NCBI RefSeq assembly: GCF_009769735.1
Contig: NZ_WSRO01000002.1
Span: 3,608,001-3,672,000, forward strand
DNA: 64,000 nt
Reading direction: 5' to 3'
DNA from: Streptomyces sp. BA2
GTDB taxonomy: Bacteria > Actinomycetota > Actinomycetes > Streptomycetales > Streptomycetaceae
Positions 63,740-64,000 of this stretch are shown piece after piece. A model generated the notes under the pieces. It searched no databases, was not told where the DNA came from, and saw only the letters and a program-made list of their open reading frames with translations. Made by a program: the position numbers and the translations under genes. Numbering within the stretch: position 1 is the stretch's first letter; each line of letters begins with the position of its first letter.

Positions 63740-64000
63740 ATGCCGCAGACCCACGCTCCGGGCACCAGGGGCATAGGCGGGCTCCGGCTTCGCTGGTGGA
63801 CGGAGCTGCCGCTGATCGTGCTGGTGTACGCCGCGTACTCGGCGGGACGCCTGCTGGTCCGCGGTGACGTGGCCGACGCCGTCGACAACGGCCTGGACAT
63901 ACTCCACGTCGAGAAGCTCCTGAGCCTCAACGCAGAGCACCCGCTGAACCGTCTCTTCACCGACCACTCCTGGATAGGCGTCCCCGCCGACTTCTGGTAC
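63740..64000 (+). CDS. PAP2/inositolphosphotransferase-family membrane protein, N-terminal part (cut by window end)
   Basis: 87 codons from ATG 63740 (GGGGGA eight bases upstream; ATG 63710 is also in frame) are open to the window end. The start has a basic leader, then a hydrophobic span LPLIVLVYAAYSAGRLLV, followed by AVDNGLDILHVEKLLSLNAE and LFTDHSWIGVPADFWY. This matches the N-terminus of the actinobacterial PAP2 proteins related to inositol phosphorylceramide synthase. The catalytic histidines would come later and are outside the window. Confidence 0.7.
   Translation, partial: MPQTHAPGTRGIGGLRLRWWTELPLIVLVYAAYSAGRLLVRGDVADAVDNGLDILHVEKLLSLNAEHPLNRLFTDHSWIGVPADFWY

Overview
The window is high-GC actinobacterial DNA, almost certainly a Streptomyces chromosome core. 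The reasons are heavy G/C third positions, frequent GTG/TTG starts, a complete desferrioxamine siderophore locus (desE, desABCD), an AdpA-type developmental regulator with an in-frame TTA (bldA-type) codon, a chaplin, a CebR-controlled cellobiose operon and a DasR-like operator. From memory the order acyl-CoA genes - des - GH20 - glmS - adpA - orn - tRNA-His - ceb matches the S. coelicolor region around SCO2750-SCO2810; that synteny is recollection and was not computed.

Layout. 1-5.5 kb: C-terminal piece of a LacI regulator, a Uma2 nuclease-fold protein, a broken VOC/glyoxalase gene, a MarR-GNAT fusion with its own palindrome, a sugar-phosphate-isomerase-like protein, an EamA exporter and a divergent LysR regulator. 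5.8-15.5 kb: exported GH3 beta-N-acetylhexosaminidase, lipoprotein, S37 tripeptidyl aminopeptidase, small secreted protein, one-polypeptide asymmetric ABC exporter, class A beta-lactamase-like serine hydrolase. 15.6-21.6 kb: a TPP enzyme translationally coupled to an agmatinase-family ureohydrolase, with an SSS symporter and a divergent PucR regulator; this looks like a guanidino-compound (2-ketoarginine/guanidinobutyrate) catabolic module. 21.7-25.5 kb: phosphatase-like protein, CDF metal transporter, acyl-CoA thioesterase II, acyl-CoA dehydrogenase. 25.6-32.1 kb: TetR regulator with two palindromic operators, divergent from a carboxylase (beta, alpha), HMG-CoA lyase and acyl-CoA dehydrogenase operon, i.e. 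leucine/isovalerate and short-chain acyl-CoA catabolism.

32.1-38.5 kb: iron-regulated desferrioxamine locus, with two 19-bp iron boxes, lipoprotein DesE, and DesA-DesB-DesC-DesD with overlapping genes. 38.5-44.9 kb: exported GH20 hexosaminidase with a dre-like site, DUF4429/SHOCT protein, small helical protein, GlmS, universal stress protein, small membrane protein. These link GlcNAc release to aminosugar metabolism. 44.9-49.3 kb: adpA with a long leader, orn, tRNA-His, then a DUF4242 gene and a short chaplin lying between two near-identical terminators, and a rhomboid protease. 49.4-55.6 kb: cebR, cebEFG and bglC with two CebR boxes, one covering the bglC start codon. 55.7-59.1 kb: GH18 chitinase and a two-component system. 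59.2-64 kb: secreted Ser/Pro/Lys-rich protein, spermidine-synthase-fold protein, a small hypothetical protein, an NsdA-like HTH/TPR regulator, a histidine phosphatase, and the start of a PAP2-family membrane phosphatase cut by the window end.

No CRISPR array, transposase, integrase or rRNA was seen. The most interesting loci are the TPP enzyme/ureohydrolase module, the chaplin/DUF4242 insert beside adpA and tRNA-His, the asymmetric fused ABC exporter, and the dense set of readable operators.
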